The notes under the pieces are model-generated. The model was not told where the DNA came from, made no database searches, and was given only the letters and a program-made list of their open reading frames with translations. A stretch of 14,293 bases of DNA. It comes from an uncultured Oscillospiraceae bacterium (GTDB lineage Bacteria; Bacillota; Clostridia; Oscillospirales; Oscillospiraceae). The DNA is taken from positions 1 to 14,293 of the forward strand of contig CAAEUZ010000007.1 of NCBI GenBank assembly GCA_900759385.1, given 5' to 3'. This document shows positions 1 through 6,592 of the stretch, in pieces. The position numbers were made by a program, and so were the translations under genes. The stretch's first letter is position 1; every line of letters starts with the position of its first letter.

Positions 1-517
1 GTTTAGGCCGGGTGCGGGCGGCGTTTACGGGCGCCTCGCCTATCTGCCTGACCTTGAGCCTGAGCGGCACGGCCACGTCCTTCAGGTGCATGCCTATCAG
101 CGTGCCGCCTATGTCCAGGCCCGCCGAAGCGCGGACGTGCTCCACCGCGACGGGGTCGCTCATGTGCTGCCAGGCGGCCGTGGCAAAGCTGCCGCCTGCC
201 TTGGGCTGCGGTATGACGCAGACCGGCTCATAGCCGAACTTCTCCGCGGCCTCATGCTCCACGATCAGCGCGCGGTTGAGGTGCTCACAGCACTGTGCCG
301 CCAGATACAGGCCGCGCTCGGCCAGCAGGGGCGCAATGGCCTCGTAGACCGCGTTTGCCGCCTCGGGAGTGCTGCCTTTGCCGATGTTGCTGCCCATAAT
401 CTCGCTGGACGAACAGCCCACGACGACCAGGGAGCCGCGGGCGGGGTTGGCCAGCTCCAGCAGCTCGGCCATGACGTCGTGCGCCTGACGGCGGATGTCA
501 TCATAGTTGGCTTCCAT
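1..517 (-). CDS. DUF436 / UPF0340 (YwlG-like) protein, 3' end cut by window
   Basis: Partial gene: 172 codons run from an ATG at 517-515 off the left edge with no stop reached. The protein resembles the TIGR01440/DUF436 family (Bacillus subtilis YwlG, about 180 residues), so probably only about ten C-terminal residues are missing. Visible family blocks are a GCSSSEI segment at residues 34-40, QCCEHLNRA at 75-83 and DIGGTLIGMHL at 135-145. The paired cysteines and His-Leu-Asn of the middle block are conserved in the family as I remember it. The biochemical function of the family is unknown; no signal peptide or membrane segment is seen, so it should be cytosolic. A GTGGAG ribosome binding site lies about 9 bases before the ATG, and a consensus-like promoter lies upstream (561-589). 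It is transcribed away from the DUF3048 lipoprotein gene. Confidence 0.88.
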   Translation of the reverse strand, partial: MEANYDDIRRQAHDVMAELLELANPARGSLVVVGCSSSEIMGSNIGKGSTPEAANAVYEAIAPLLAERGLYLAAQCCEHLNRALIVEHEAAEKFGYEPVCVIPQPKAGGSFATAAWQHMSDPVAVEHVRASAGLDIGGTLIGMHLKDVAVPLRLKVRQIGEAPVNAARTRPK

Positions 518-560
518 ATATGTCATCTCCACTTTAACATTTTTCGGTTTTGCCCTACAT

Positions 561-589
561 ATTATACTACCTCCCGACGGGTTTGACAA
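561..589 (-). promoter_or_regulatory. Sigma-A promoter for the DUF436 gene
   Basis: On the minus strand, a TTGTCA -35 box (584-589) and a perfect TATAAT -10 box (561-566) are separated by 17 bases. The start codon is about 43 bases further on. Its -35 box overlaps the -35 box of the divergent rightward promoter by five bases. Confidence 0.75.
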
Positions 590-611
590 CTGCGCTCAGC
601 GGGAGTATGAT
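583..611 (+). promoter_or_regulatory. Sigma-A promoter for the DUF3048 lipoprotein gene and rarD-like gene
   Basis: A perfect TTGACA -35 box (583-588) is followed after 17 bases by TATGAT (606-611). It points at the lipoprotein ATG at 657, giving a leader of about 38 bases. It lies back to back with the minus-strand promoter of the DUF436 gene. Confidence 0.78.
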
Positions 612-656
612 GTTGGCACACCGCTTTGGTTAAACTTTCCCCTTGTGAGGTGTATT

Positions 657-1748
657 ATGAAGAAATTTCTTGCCGCCGTGCTCTGCGCGGCCATGCTCTG
701 TTCGCTTGCAGCCTGCGGAAGCAATCCCGGCTCGCTGCCCACACCCGACGCCGAGGACGTCCCCACTCCCACGGGCACGCCCGAGCCGACGCCGAGCCCG
801 ACGCCGGAACCGTACACCAACCCGCTCACCGGCGAGGTGATGGACGAGGACATCAGCATGAACCGTCCCTTCGCCATCATGATAAACAACCTGCCCCCTT
901 CCCTGCCGCAGCGCGGCATATCCCAGGCGGAGATTCTCTATGAGATACCCGCTGAGGGCGGTGTGACCCGCATGCTGGCCATTTTCACGGACATCTCGGA
1001 CATAGCAAGCATCGGCACGGTGCGCTCACTGCGACCCTACTACGCTCACTGCGCCTTCGGCTATGACGCCATCATAATCCACGCCGGCGGCAGCGAGGCG
1101 GCCTACAGCCTCATGAGCTCCACGGGCTGGGACCACATCGACGGTGTGCGCGAGACATACGCCGCCGCGCCCTTCGCCCGCGACCCGGACAGGATACACA
1201 ACGGCCTGGAGCACAGCCTCTTCGCCGACGGCGCCAAGCTGATGGAGGCCATAGACGAAAAGGGCTTCTCCCTGGTGCATGACGACGAGGACTTTGACTA
1301 CGGCCTCACCTTTACCGAAAACGCCGCCGAGCAGTGTGACTCCGACGCGGAGTACGCCGAGCTGACCTTCAACAGCTACAAGTCCATGAGCTTTGAGTAC
1401 AACGCCGACGACGGGCTCTATTACGCCAGCCAGTACGGCGACAAGTACATCGACGAAAATACCGGCGAGCAGGTGAGCTATAAGAACCTCTTTTTCCTCT
1501 CCACCGACATCAGCATCGTAGACGGCTACGGCCGGCTAGAGGTGCGCACTACCGGAGAGGGCACCGGCTGGTTCGTCACCGGCGGCAAGTGCACGGAGAT
1601 AACCTGGGAGCGTGACGACGAGTACGACCAGTTCCGCTACTACCTCGCCGACGGCACGGAGATATCCCTCGGTGTCGGCCATACATATGTAGGCATCATG
1701 AGCAACGACGGCAGCGCGACCGTCAGCTTCGAGCGCGAGGAGGCGTAA
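657..1748 (+). CDS. DUF3048 domain lipoprotein (YerB-like)
   Basis: A 363-residue secreted lipoprotein. Residues 1-19 are a signal peptide (Lys-Lys, then a hydrophobic core) ending in the lipobox LAAC with the lipidated Cys at 20. A Pro/Thr/Glu-rich linker (about 28-52) leads to the DUF3048 N-terminal domain (about 53-200), containing NRPFAIMINN at 69-78, the TVRSLRPYY segment at 121-129 and HAGGSEAAY at 142-150. The DUF3048 C-terminal domain follows (about 230-358). The family includes B. subtilis YerB; its molecular role is unknown, and attachment to the outer face of the membrane is expected. An open frame continues further upstream, but the start at 657 is chosen because a lipoprotein signal begins there and GAGGTG lies just before it. 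The last codons contain the ribosome binding site of the next gene, so the two are probably coupled. Confidence 0.9.
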   Translation: MKKFLAAVLCAAMLCSLAACGSNPGSLPTPDAEDVPTPTGTPEPTPSPTPEPYTNPLTGEVMDEDISMNRPFAIMINNLPPSLPQRGISQAEILYEIPAEGGVTRMLAIFTDISDIASIGTVRSLRPYYAHCAFGYDAIIIHAGGSEAAYSLMSSTGWDHIDGVRETYAAAPFARDPDRIHNGLEHSLFADGAKLMEAIDEKGFSLVHDDEDFDYGLTFTENAAEQCDSDAEYAELTFNSYKSMSFEYNADDGLYYASQYGDKYIDENTGEQVSYKNLFFLSTDISIVDGYGRLEVRTTGEGTGWFVTGGKCTEITWERDDEYDQFRYYLADGTEISLGVGHTYVGIMSNDGSATVSFEREEA

Positions 1749-1751
1749 GTA

Positions 1752-2639
1752 TTGCGGATGAGGGGAAAAAGTCTCGCGTCGCTGCTGCTGTGCTACATCA
1801 TATGGGGGATGCAGCCGCTCTACTGGGATCTGCTGGAGGGCTTCAACTCCATGTTCATCCTCTGCTGCCGCATTGTGATGTGCATGGCGTTCACGTGGAT
1901 TTTCCTGGCCTGCACGGGAAAGACACGCGAGCTGCTCGCCACTTTCCGCAACCCTCAGCTCATGAAATATCTGGCCCCTGCCGCGCTGTTCCTCTGCTTT
2001 GACTGGGCCCTCTTCAACTGGTCGGTCGCCAACGGGCATGTGCTGGACGTTGCGCTGGGCTACTACATGAACCCGATGGTCATCTTCATCACCGGCATAA
2101 CGCTCTTCCGCGAGAAGGGCAGCGTGCTGGAGTTTGCCGCGGTTGCCGTGGCCTGCGCCGGCGTTATAATCAGCGCGATAGGCTATGGCTCCTTTCCCCT
2201 CGTCTCCGTACTCTGTGCCGTCAGCTGGCCGGCCTACGCCACGGTCAAGAAGGCCGCGCACGCCGACCCCATGATCAGCATGTCGGTGGAGTCCACCCTG
2301 CTGGCGCCGTTTGCACTGATCGCGTCCATCGTCTTCTTCCCCGGCACAGGCGGCTGGGCCGATATAACGCTCGCCAACACGCCGCTGCTGATACTCACCG
2401 GCGTCATCACCGCGGCCCCTATCATCCTTTACACCGTGGGCGTGAACGGTATGCCCTTCAAGGTGGTGGGGATATTGCAGTACCTCAGTTCCACCATCTC
2501 CTTTATCTGCGGCTTCCTGTTCATGGGCGAGGAGGTCACTCGCTCCAAGCTCGTCATGTTCGGCTTCATAATAGCCGGGCTGATCCTCTTCACAATAGGC
2601 AGCTTTCGCCGCCAAAAGGAGCAGGCGGAAGAGGAATAG
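1752..2639 (+). CDS. rarD: RarD-type EamA (DMT superfamily) permease
   Basis: A 295-residue integral membrane protein of the drug/metabolite transporter superfamily, RarD branch. About ten hydrophobic segments are visible, and the branch-typical stretch FNWSVANGHVLDVALGYYMN lies at 88-107 (E. coli RarD has a closely similar one). The substrate is unknown; the 'chloramphenicol-sensitive' name of the family does not prove resistance. The start is TTG at 1752 rather than the in-frame ATG at 1758: a strong GAGGAGG (1737-1743) is 8 bases before TTG but 14 before ATG. That site lies inside the end of the DUF3048 gene, whose stop is only three bases before this start, so translation is probably coupled. 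The C-terminus is charged (Arg-Arg-Gln-Lys then Glu-rich), probably cytosolic. A strong hairpin follows immediately. Confidence 0.87.
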   Translation: MRMRGKSLASLLLCYIIWGMQPLYWDLLEGFNSMFILCCRIVMCMAFTWIFLACTGKTRELLATFRNPQLMKYLAPAALFLCFDWALFNWSVANGHVLDVALGYYMNPMVIFITGITLFREKGSVLEFAAVAVACAGVIISAIGYGSFPLVSVLCAVSWPAYATVKKAAHADPMISMSVESTLLAPFALIASIVFFPGTGGWADITLANTPLLILTGVITAAPIILYTVGVNGMPFKVVGILQYLSSTISFICGFLFMGEEVTRSKLVMFGFIIAGLILFTIGSFRRQKEQAEEE

Positions 2640-2641
2640 CA

Positions 2642-2681
2642 AATAAGAATTGCCTCCGGACCCCCGGAGGCGATTCTTATT
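2642..2681. terminator. Bidirectional hairpin terminator between rarD-like and tetR genes
   Basis: An 18-base-pair stem with one G-T type mismatch pairs 2642-2659 with 2664-2681 around the four-base loop ACCC. The outer part is AT-rich (AATAAGAATT / GATTCTTATT) and the inner part GC-rich, so it can act in both directions between the two convergent genes. The stop codon of the TetR gene lies inside the right arm. Confidence 0.8.
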
Positions 2682-3180
2682 CCATCCTCTTTTTCAGCAG
2701 CGCAGCCATCTCCGCGGCATTTTCCTGCATGCCGCGGTCAAACCACTCCTCTATCCAGCTGTAGAGCCCGCCCGCAATAAACGCCGTCGTATATGCCAGT
2801 ATATTGCTCTGCTCACCTTTCGGTCCTATTGCCGCTCTCAGTATATCCCTTATCAGGTAAAGCTCACCGCGCCTGTGCAGAAGAGAATAAAACTCCCTGT
2901 TTTCAACGAAGTGGTCAAACATTTCCGCCAGTTTTTCTTCCTCCGCGCGCTCCTGTTCCCCACCGTGCGCAGCTCCCCATTCGTCAACGATGCGCAGTAT
3001 GTATTCCCGCAGCACGTCCTCCTTGCTCCCGTAGTTCCGGTAAAATGAGTTGCGGCTTACCTCAGCGCGTTCTGTCATTTCGCTTATGGAAATGTCTGTC
3101 AGAGGTTTTTCCTCCAGAAGTGCAATTTCCGCCTGCGTAATGCGGCTCTTCACATAGCTGTTTTTCGCGGCGTTCCCCAT
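2677..3180 (-). CDS. TetR/AcrR family transcriptional regulator
   Basis: 167 residues. The N-terminal DNA-binding domain (about 8-60) contains a helix-turn-helix around residues 30-50 with the typical FYRNYGSKEDVL end (47-58). The C-terminal half resembles the TetR_C_7/DhaS-like type, with FIAGGLYSWIEEWFDRGM at 134-151. The start at 3180 is chosen because AGAGGA lies about 8 bases upstream and a TetR domain normally begins there; the open frame extends back to 3282, but that part overlaps the promoter region. It is divergent from the small membrane ORF/hydrolase pair. The two direct repeats covering both promoters suggest it represses itself and its neighbour (inference). The ligand is unknown. 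Confidence 0.85.
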   Translation of the reverse strand: MGNAAKNSYVKSRITQAEIALLEEKPLTDISISEMTERAEVSRNSFYRNYGSKEDVLREYILRIVDEWGAAHGGEQERAEEEKLAEMFDHFVENREFYSLLHRRGELYLIRDILRAAIGPKGEQSNILAYTTAFIAGGLYSWIEEWFDRGMQENAAEMAALLKKRME

Positions 3181-3220
3181 GTCACAATTCCTCTCTTTTG
3201 TGCCATTTTGCTCTGTAAGC

Positions 3221-3249
3221 TTGACTGCGTTCCCATGTGATGGTACACT
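3221..3249 (+). promoter_or_regulatory. Possible promoter for the small ORF and hydrolase
   Basis: TTGACT (3221-3226) and TACACT (3244-3249) are separated by 17 bases. The -10 box is only a fair match. It overlaps the left copy of the TGATGGTACA repeat. Confidence 0.45.
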
Positions 3250-3273
3250 TGTCCCACCCTGATGGTACAGTTG
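3238..3273. repeat. Pair of 14-base direct repeats, candidate TetR operator
   Basis: TGATGGTACACTTG (3238-3251) and TGATGGTACAGTTG (3260-3273) differ at one base and are 22 bases apart, about two helical turns. The left copy covers the -10 region of the rightward promoter and the right copy covers the -10 box of the leftward tetR promoter. This placement fits a repressor site acting on both genes; binding itself is inference. Confidence 0.55.
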
Positions 3274-3290
3274 CTGCAGCACTTTGTCAA
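3262..3290 (-). promoter_or_regulatory. Promoter of the tetR gene
   Basis: On the minus strand, a perfect TTGACA -35 box (3285-3290) and TACCAT (3262-3267) are separated by 17 bases. The -10 box sits in the right copy of the direct repeat. Confidence 0.55.
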
Positions 3291-3308
3291 GGGAATTCTG
3301 ATATTGGG

Positions 3309-3443
3309 ATGTTGATTTTGAAAAAAACTGTATTATCTCTGGTTATAGTATCCGCATTGGCCTTTGCCCTCGGGCGCATGGCAGTCCGCCTGCCGCTGAA
3401 CGCGCTCATGGGAGGCACAGCCTTCGGGGGGAATATCCTGTGA
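3309..3443 (+). CDS. Small membrane ORF overlapping the hydrolase, or its detached N-terminus
   Basis: A 44-residue ORF beginning MLILKK, with one hydrophobic segment (about residues 7-22) and then AVRLPLNALMGG. I do not recognise it as a separate family. Its TGA overlaps the GTG start of the hydrolase as GTGA (3440-3443). Just before lies a run of six G (3426-3431); one extra G there would fuse this ORF in frame to the hydrolase as a membrane-anchored protein of about 351 residues. It may therefore be a separate coupled peptide, a broken N-terminus, or a sequence error. No convincing ribosome binding site is seen for the ATG at 3309; AAGGGAA lies 13 bases upstream. Confidence 0.4.
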   Translation: MLILKKTVLSLVIVSALAFALGRMAVRLPLNALMGGTAFGGNIL

Positions 3444-4363
3444 GCGGCCCGCTCCTTCCCGCGGTTTTCGCCGCCGCCTTCTGCGCAGGTGCAGCGTCAC
3501 GGCTGAGGCTCGGACCATGGAAACAAATCCGTGTGGTATGGGATGACACTGTCGGCCGGGTATACGAGGATATAGCATATGGGTCCGAAGCGTCGCAGAA
3601 ATTTGACATGTACGTGCCGGCCGGCAGGTCAAATAAGTCTTACGGTCTGGTGGTATACATTCACGGTGGCGGATTCACAGGCGGAGACAAGCGCGATGAC
3701 GCGGAAATACTGCGCGGCTTCGCAGCCAGGGGCTTTGTGGCAGCAGGCGTCAACTACACGCTGCATACGGCATCAAGCCCGGAATCCAGCGTGTACTCCA
3801 TGTCCTGTGAAATAAAAAGCAGTATTCCCGCCATATGTGATAAGGCTATGGAGCTTGGGTTCCCGCTTGAGGCCATGGCCATTGGGGGAGGCTCTGCCGG
3901 CGGCTGCCTCGCACTGCTGTACGCATACCGTGACTCGGCCGGCGCCCCCGTGCCGCTCAGATTCGTGTTCGAGGCCGTGGGGCCGGCAAGCCTCGACCCG
4001 GCGGACTGGATAGGACCGGGCATGAATTCCGCCGCAGCGGCGGGTTTTGTCTCGCTCATGTCCGGGCAGCAAATCAGCGCAGAAAGGTACGGCAGTGAAG
4101 AATATAAAGCTGCGCTGAAATCGGTTTCTGCCTATATGTGGGTTGACAGCTCCTCCGTACCGACACTTTGCGCATATGGACAGCACGATAAGGTGGTTTC
4201 CTTTTCCACTGCTGAACGCCTGAAACAGGCTTTGGCGGACAATGGCACAGAGCACGATTTTATTGTGCTTCCCCATTCCGGCCACGGCCTGCAAAATGAC
4301 GACTCACTGTACCAGATGTATCTTGACAAGCTGGACGGCTATCTGCGCAAATATATGGCCTGA
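3440..4363 (+). CDS. Alpha/beta hydrolase (esterase/lipase, HSL/BD-FAE-like)
   Basis: 307 residues from a GTG start with a G-rich ribosome binding site (3426-3431) 8 bases upstream. The oxyanion-hole motif HGGG is at residues 75-78, the nucleophile elbow GGSAGG is at 150-155 with Ser152, and the probable catalytic Asp250 (HDK) and His282 (HSGHG) follow in the usual order. This is a complete serine-hydrolase triad of the acyl-ester hydrolase type. The substrate cannot be read from sequence; small carboxylic esters or acetylated sugars are typical of the group. A hydrophobic Ala-rich stretch at residues 5-20 could be a second membrane segment or part of an anchor if the upstream small ORF is really the N-terminus. 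It is divergent from the TetR regulator, which probably controls it. Confidence 0.82.
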   Translation: MSGPLLPAVFAAAFCAGAASRLRLGPWKQIRVVWDDTVGRVYEDIAYGSEASQKFDMYVPAGRSNKSYGLVVYIHGGGFTGGDKRDDAEILRGFAARGFVAAGVNYTLHTASSPESSVYSMSCEIKSSIPAICDKAMELGFPLEAMAIGGGSAGGCLALLYAYRDSAGAPVPLRFVFEAVGPASLDPADWIGPGMNSAAAAGFVSLMSGQQISAERYGSEEYKAALKSVSAYMWVDSSSVPTLCAYGQHDKVVSFSTAERLKQALADNGTEHDFIVLPHSGHGLQNDDSLYQMYLDKLDGYLRKYMA

Positions 4364-4370
4364 AATCAGA

Positions 4371-4400
4371 AGCTCCCCCGGACGTAAAGCCGGGGGAGCT
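4371..4400. terminator. Hairpin terminator between hydrolase and small lipoprotein genes
   Basis: A perfect 11-base-pair stem, AGCTCCCCCGG (4371-4381) with CCGGGGGAGCT (4390-4400), around an 8-base loop. It lies between two convergent genes. U tracts on either side are short and broken, so termination strength is uncertain. Confidence 0.65.
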
Positions 4401-4405
4401 GCGTA

Positions 4406-4597
4406 TTATTCTGTCGGATTGGCTGTGTCGTCAGCGTTCAGGTCGCTGGGGACGTTTTCCGGGTCGTCCGGCGCCACGGTAGACGTCGGTGCGGGGCTGG
4501 GACTCTCTTTTACGTCGCTGCCGCTGCTTCCGCACCCGGCCAAGAGCAGCGTGAGCGCCAGGGCCGAGGCCATGATGGCGATTACAAAGCGTTTCAT
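4406..4597 (-). CDS. Small lipoprotein of unknown function
   Basis: 63 residues. A signal peptide with Lys-Arg and a long hydrophobic core ends in LLAGC with Cys22, so it should be lipid-anchored outside the membrane. The remaining 41 residues are low complexity, rich in Ser, Pro, Thr, Asp and Glu, with no domain. A perfect AAGGAGGA ribosome binding site (minus strand of 4605-4612) lies 7 bases before the ATG at 4597, which supports real translation. The open frame extends upstream to 4699 but without a better site. The mature part resembles the linker of larger lipoproteins such as the DUF3048 protein nearby, so it may be a remnant or a spacer-like surface peptide. Function unknown. Confidence 0.65.
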   Translation of the reverse strand: MKRFVIAIMASALALTLLLAGCGSSGSDVKESPSPAPTSTVAPDDPENVPSDLNADDTANPTE

Positions 4598-4704
4598 ATA
4601 AGTGTCCTCCTTACAGGGGCTCTCAGGCCCACTGCACTTATATGACGAGTGCGGCGCAAAAATGTTCTCGCGTGCAAACGTGCGGATTTTTCGCGGCAAG
4701 CAAA

Positions 4705-4733
4705 AAGGGGCCGGTCCTCAGGGCCGGCCCCTT
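4705..4733 (-). terminator. Intrinsic terminator of the fhs-fchA-folD-FNT-adh set
   Basis: A perfect 10-base-pair stem, AAGGGGCCGG (4705-4714) with CCGGCCCCTT (4724-4733), around a 9-base loop. Read on the minus strand it is followed by a run of T (the A run at 4702-4706), the classic intrinsic form. It lies 16 bases after the stop of the alcohol dehydrogenase gene. Confidence 0.85.
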
Positions 4734-4748
4734 AGCAGTTCGTCATTC

Positions 4749-5924
4749 CTACAGGCACAGGCGGAAGATCTCCTCCGCCTCCGCCCGGCCTATGGGCACT
4801 ATGCCGGGGAAGGTTATGCTGCCGGCGCCGGTGCACTTGTCGCACATGACCGGTATGTCCGCCTCCCTCAGGCCCAGGTCGCCGAGCGTTGAGGGCATGC
4901 CCAGGCTCTCAAAATACTCGCGCGTGGCGTTGATCCCCGCCTGAACCGTGCGCTCCGGGTGCTCGAAGTCCGGCTTTACTCCCCAGATCTCCGCGGCATA
5001 GCGCATGAGCCGCTTCGTGCCCGCCCCGCGGTTGGCAAAGAATTGCAGATACGCAGGCCAGACCACAGCCAGCCCCGCCCCATGGGCGATGCCGCTGTCC
5101 AGGCCGCTCATCTCGTGCTCGAGCTTGTGCGCCCAGAGCCCGCAGCTGCGCCCCGCGCCCATCAGCCCGTTGTGCGAGAGGCTGCCGGCAAACATCAGTA
5201 CCGCCCTCGCCTCGTAATCGTCAGGGACGGCCATGGCCCTGCGCCCGGCGTCTATAACCGCGCGGAGCAGGCCCTCGCAGAGGTTGTCCACCAGGGCGTT
5301 GTCCTCATTTGTGCACATGTACCGCTCCATGGTGTGCATCATGATATCCACCGTGCCGCAGGCTGTTTGATAGGCCGGGAGCGTGAACGTGAGCTCCGGG
5401 TCCATGACGGCAAAGTCCGGGCGGTTCAGGTCGCTGCTGAAACCGCGCTTGAGCCCCTCGTGCGTGAGCACGGCGCTGTCGCTCGTCTCGCTGCCCGTGG
5501 CGGCTATGGTGAGCACTACGCCGACGGGGACACGGCCCGTGGGCACAACGCGCTTCATGGTTATGTCCCAGGGCTCAAAGCCGGTGTCCACGCAGTAGGC
5601 GGCCATCTTGACGGAGTCTATGACGCTGCCGCCGCCGACTGCGAGCAGCATGTCGCAGCCGTTTTCCCGTGCAAAGCGCGCCGTGCAGGCGGAAAACTCT
5701 GCCGTAGGGTTGGGCCGCACGCCGCCGAGCACGGCGTAGTCCACCCCTGCTCCGGTGAGCGACCTCTCTATCCGCGCCAGCAGCCCCGTGCGCACGGCGC
5801 TGCCGCCGCCGTAACAGACCAGCACCTTCCCGGCGCCGGTCCCGCGCACGATCGCGCCCGTCTCGTCAGTGCGGCCGCGGCCGAAGTAAATCTTCGTCGG
5901 CGTGTGCAGGGTGAAGTTCTCCAT
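4749..5924 (-). CDS. Iron-type (group III) alcohol dehydrogenase, butanol dehydrogenase-like
   Basis: 391 residues, the usual length for this family (BdhA/YqhD-like). The nucleotide-binding GGGS is at 97-100 with the following VIDSVK. The four metal ligands expected from YqhD are all present: Asp193, His197, His266 and His281. The enzyme should reduce an aldehyde to an alcohol with NAD(P)H, or the reverse; the substrate is not readable. The start at 5924 is chosen because GGAGGG lies about 5 bases upstream and the family begins there; the longer open frame to 5978 overlaps the FNT gene. It is the last gene of the one-carbon set, 14 bases after the FNT stop and before a strong terminator. In this context it could re-oxidise NAD(P)H made by FolD and PanE, or reduce an aldehyde derived from 2-oxoisovalerate (inference). 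Confidence 0.88.
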   Translation of the reverse strand: MENFTLHTPTKIYFGRGRTDETGAIVRGTGAGKVLVCYGGGSAVRTGLLARIERSLTGAGVDYAVLGGVRPNPTAEFSACTARFARENGCDMLLAVGGGSVIDSVKMAAYCVDTGFEPWDITMKRVVPTGRVPVGVVLTIAATGSETSDSAVLTHEGLKRGFSSDLNRPDFAVMDPELTFTLPAYQTACGTVDIMMHTMERYMCTNEDNALVDNLCEGLLRAVIDAGRRAMAVPDDYEARAVLMFAGSLSHNGLMGAGRSCGLWAHKLEHEMSGLDSGIAHGAGLAVVWPAYLQFFANRGAGTKRLMRYAAEIWGVKPDFEHPERTVQAGINATREYFESLGMPSTLGDLGLREADIPVMCDKCTGAGSITFPGIVPIGRAEAEEIFRLCL

Positions 5925-5938
5925 ATATCCCTCCGTCT

Positions 5939-6592
5939 TCAGCGCAGGCTGTCTGACTTCTGCGAGAGCGCGGCGCACTTTCTGCTAAGCAGCGTCAGCG
6001 CCGGTACCAGCAGCCCTCCCAGGGCGTTGCCGAGTGTGTTGACTAGGATGAACACTATCGCCTCGCCGGACCACACGCCAGCCGCGGTAAAGTAGTACAT
6101 ATTGGCCACGCAGTGCTCGAAGCCGCAGACCACGAACACGGTCACGCCGAAGAACACGGCCAGGTACCTGCCCAGGCTGTTTTCTATGCTGCGGTAGCCC
6201 TCAACGGCTATGTAGATGAGCACGTTGCAGAATATGGCCAGCACAAACACGCTCAGCAGCCCGTCGTCCAGCTTGGTGGCCGCCACGGCCTGGGCGCGGG
6301 CTACGACGCCCTCCAGGCGGGTCAGGCGTATCAGCGCGCCGCCGGCCGCAGCCCCGGCAAAGTTTGATATCCACACGACGGCAAGGAAGCCGATATACCG
6401 CGGCCCTTTGCCGAACGAATAGCACACCTTGCCGGTGAACAGGTTCCAGCCAAACGAGCAGATGGCAAAGAGCCCCACCGTAAACATCAGCGCCCCGGCC
6501 ATGGTGCTCTCCAGCGACAGGTACGCCGTGGCGCCCAGAGTTATCACGAACCCAGCCAGGAAGCCCAGCAGTGCGTCCGACAGCGCCTTCAC
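5939..6592 (-). CDS. Formate/nitrite transporter (FNT/FocA) family channel
   Basis: 217 residues with six hydrophobic segments in FNT order: about 7-27, 31-52, 67-88, 111-131, 143-168 and 177-202. Family marks are LFTGKV at 51-56 in the position of the FocA Omega loop, and CGFEHCVANMYYF at 156-168 with His160 matching the central gating His of FocA (His209). It is shorter than FocA (about 285), mainly through short termini and loops. It should pass formate or a similar small anion across the membrane, probably as a pentamer. The substrate formate is supported by the neighbours fhs, fchA and folD. It starts with GTG at 6592, overlapping the folD stop as GTGA, so translation is coupled. In a catabolic reading it exports formate; in a biosynthetic reading it imports it. 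Confidence 0.87.
   Translation of the reverse strand: MKALSDALLGFLAGFVITLGATAYLSLESTMAGALMFTVGLFAICSFGWNLFTGKVCYSFGKGPRYIGFLAVVWISNFAGAAAGGALIRLTRLEGVVARAQAVAATKLDDGLLSVFVLAIFCNVLIYIAVEGYRSIENSLGRYLAVFFGVTVFVVCGFEHCVANMYYFTAAGVWSGEAIVFILVNTLGNALGGLLVPALTLLSRKCAALSQKSDSLR

Noticed and set aside
507..656. Upstream extension of the DUF3048 lipoprotein gene
   Set aside because: It would run through the divergent promoters and place 50 residues before a clear lipoprotein signal peptide that has its own ribosome binding site.
1536..2642. Long open frame antisense to the DUF3048/rarD genes (368 codons)
   Set aside because: It is opposite two recognised genes, its translation is low-complexity His/Glu/Arg-rich without any family motif, and GC-rich coding DNA commonly leaves such open frames.
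3181..3282. Upstream extension of the TetR gene
   Set aside because: It covers the promoter and repeats, and the extra residues do not look like a TetR N-terminus.
4959..6095. Long rightward open frame opposite the alcohol dehydrogenase (378 codons)
   Set aside because: Shadow of the real gene; compositionally odd and crosses the adh-FNT junction.
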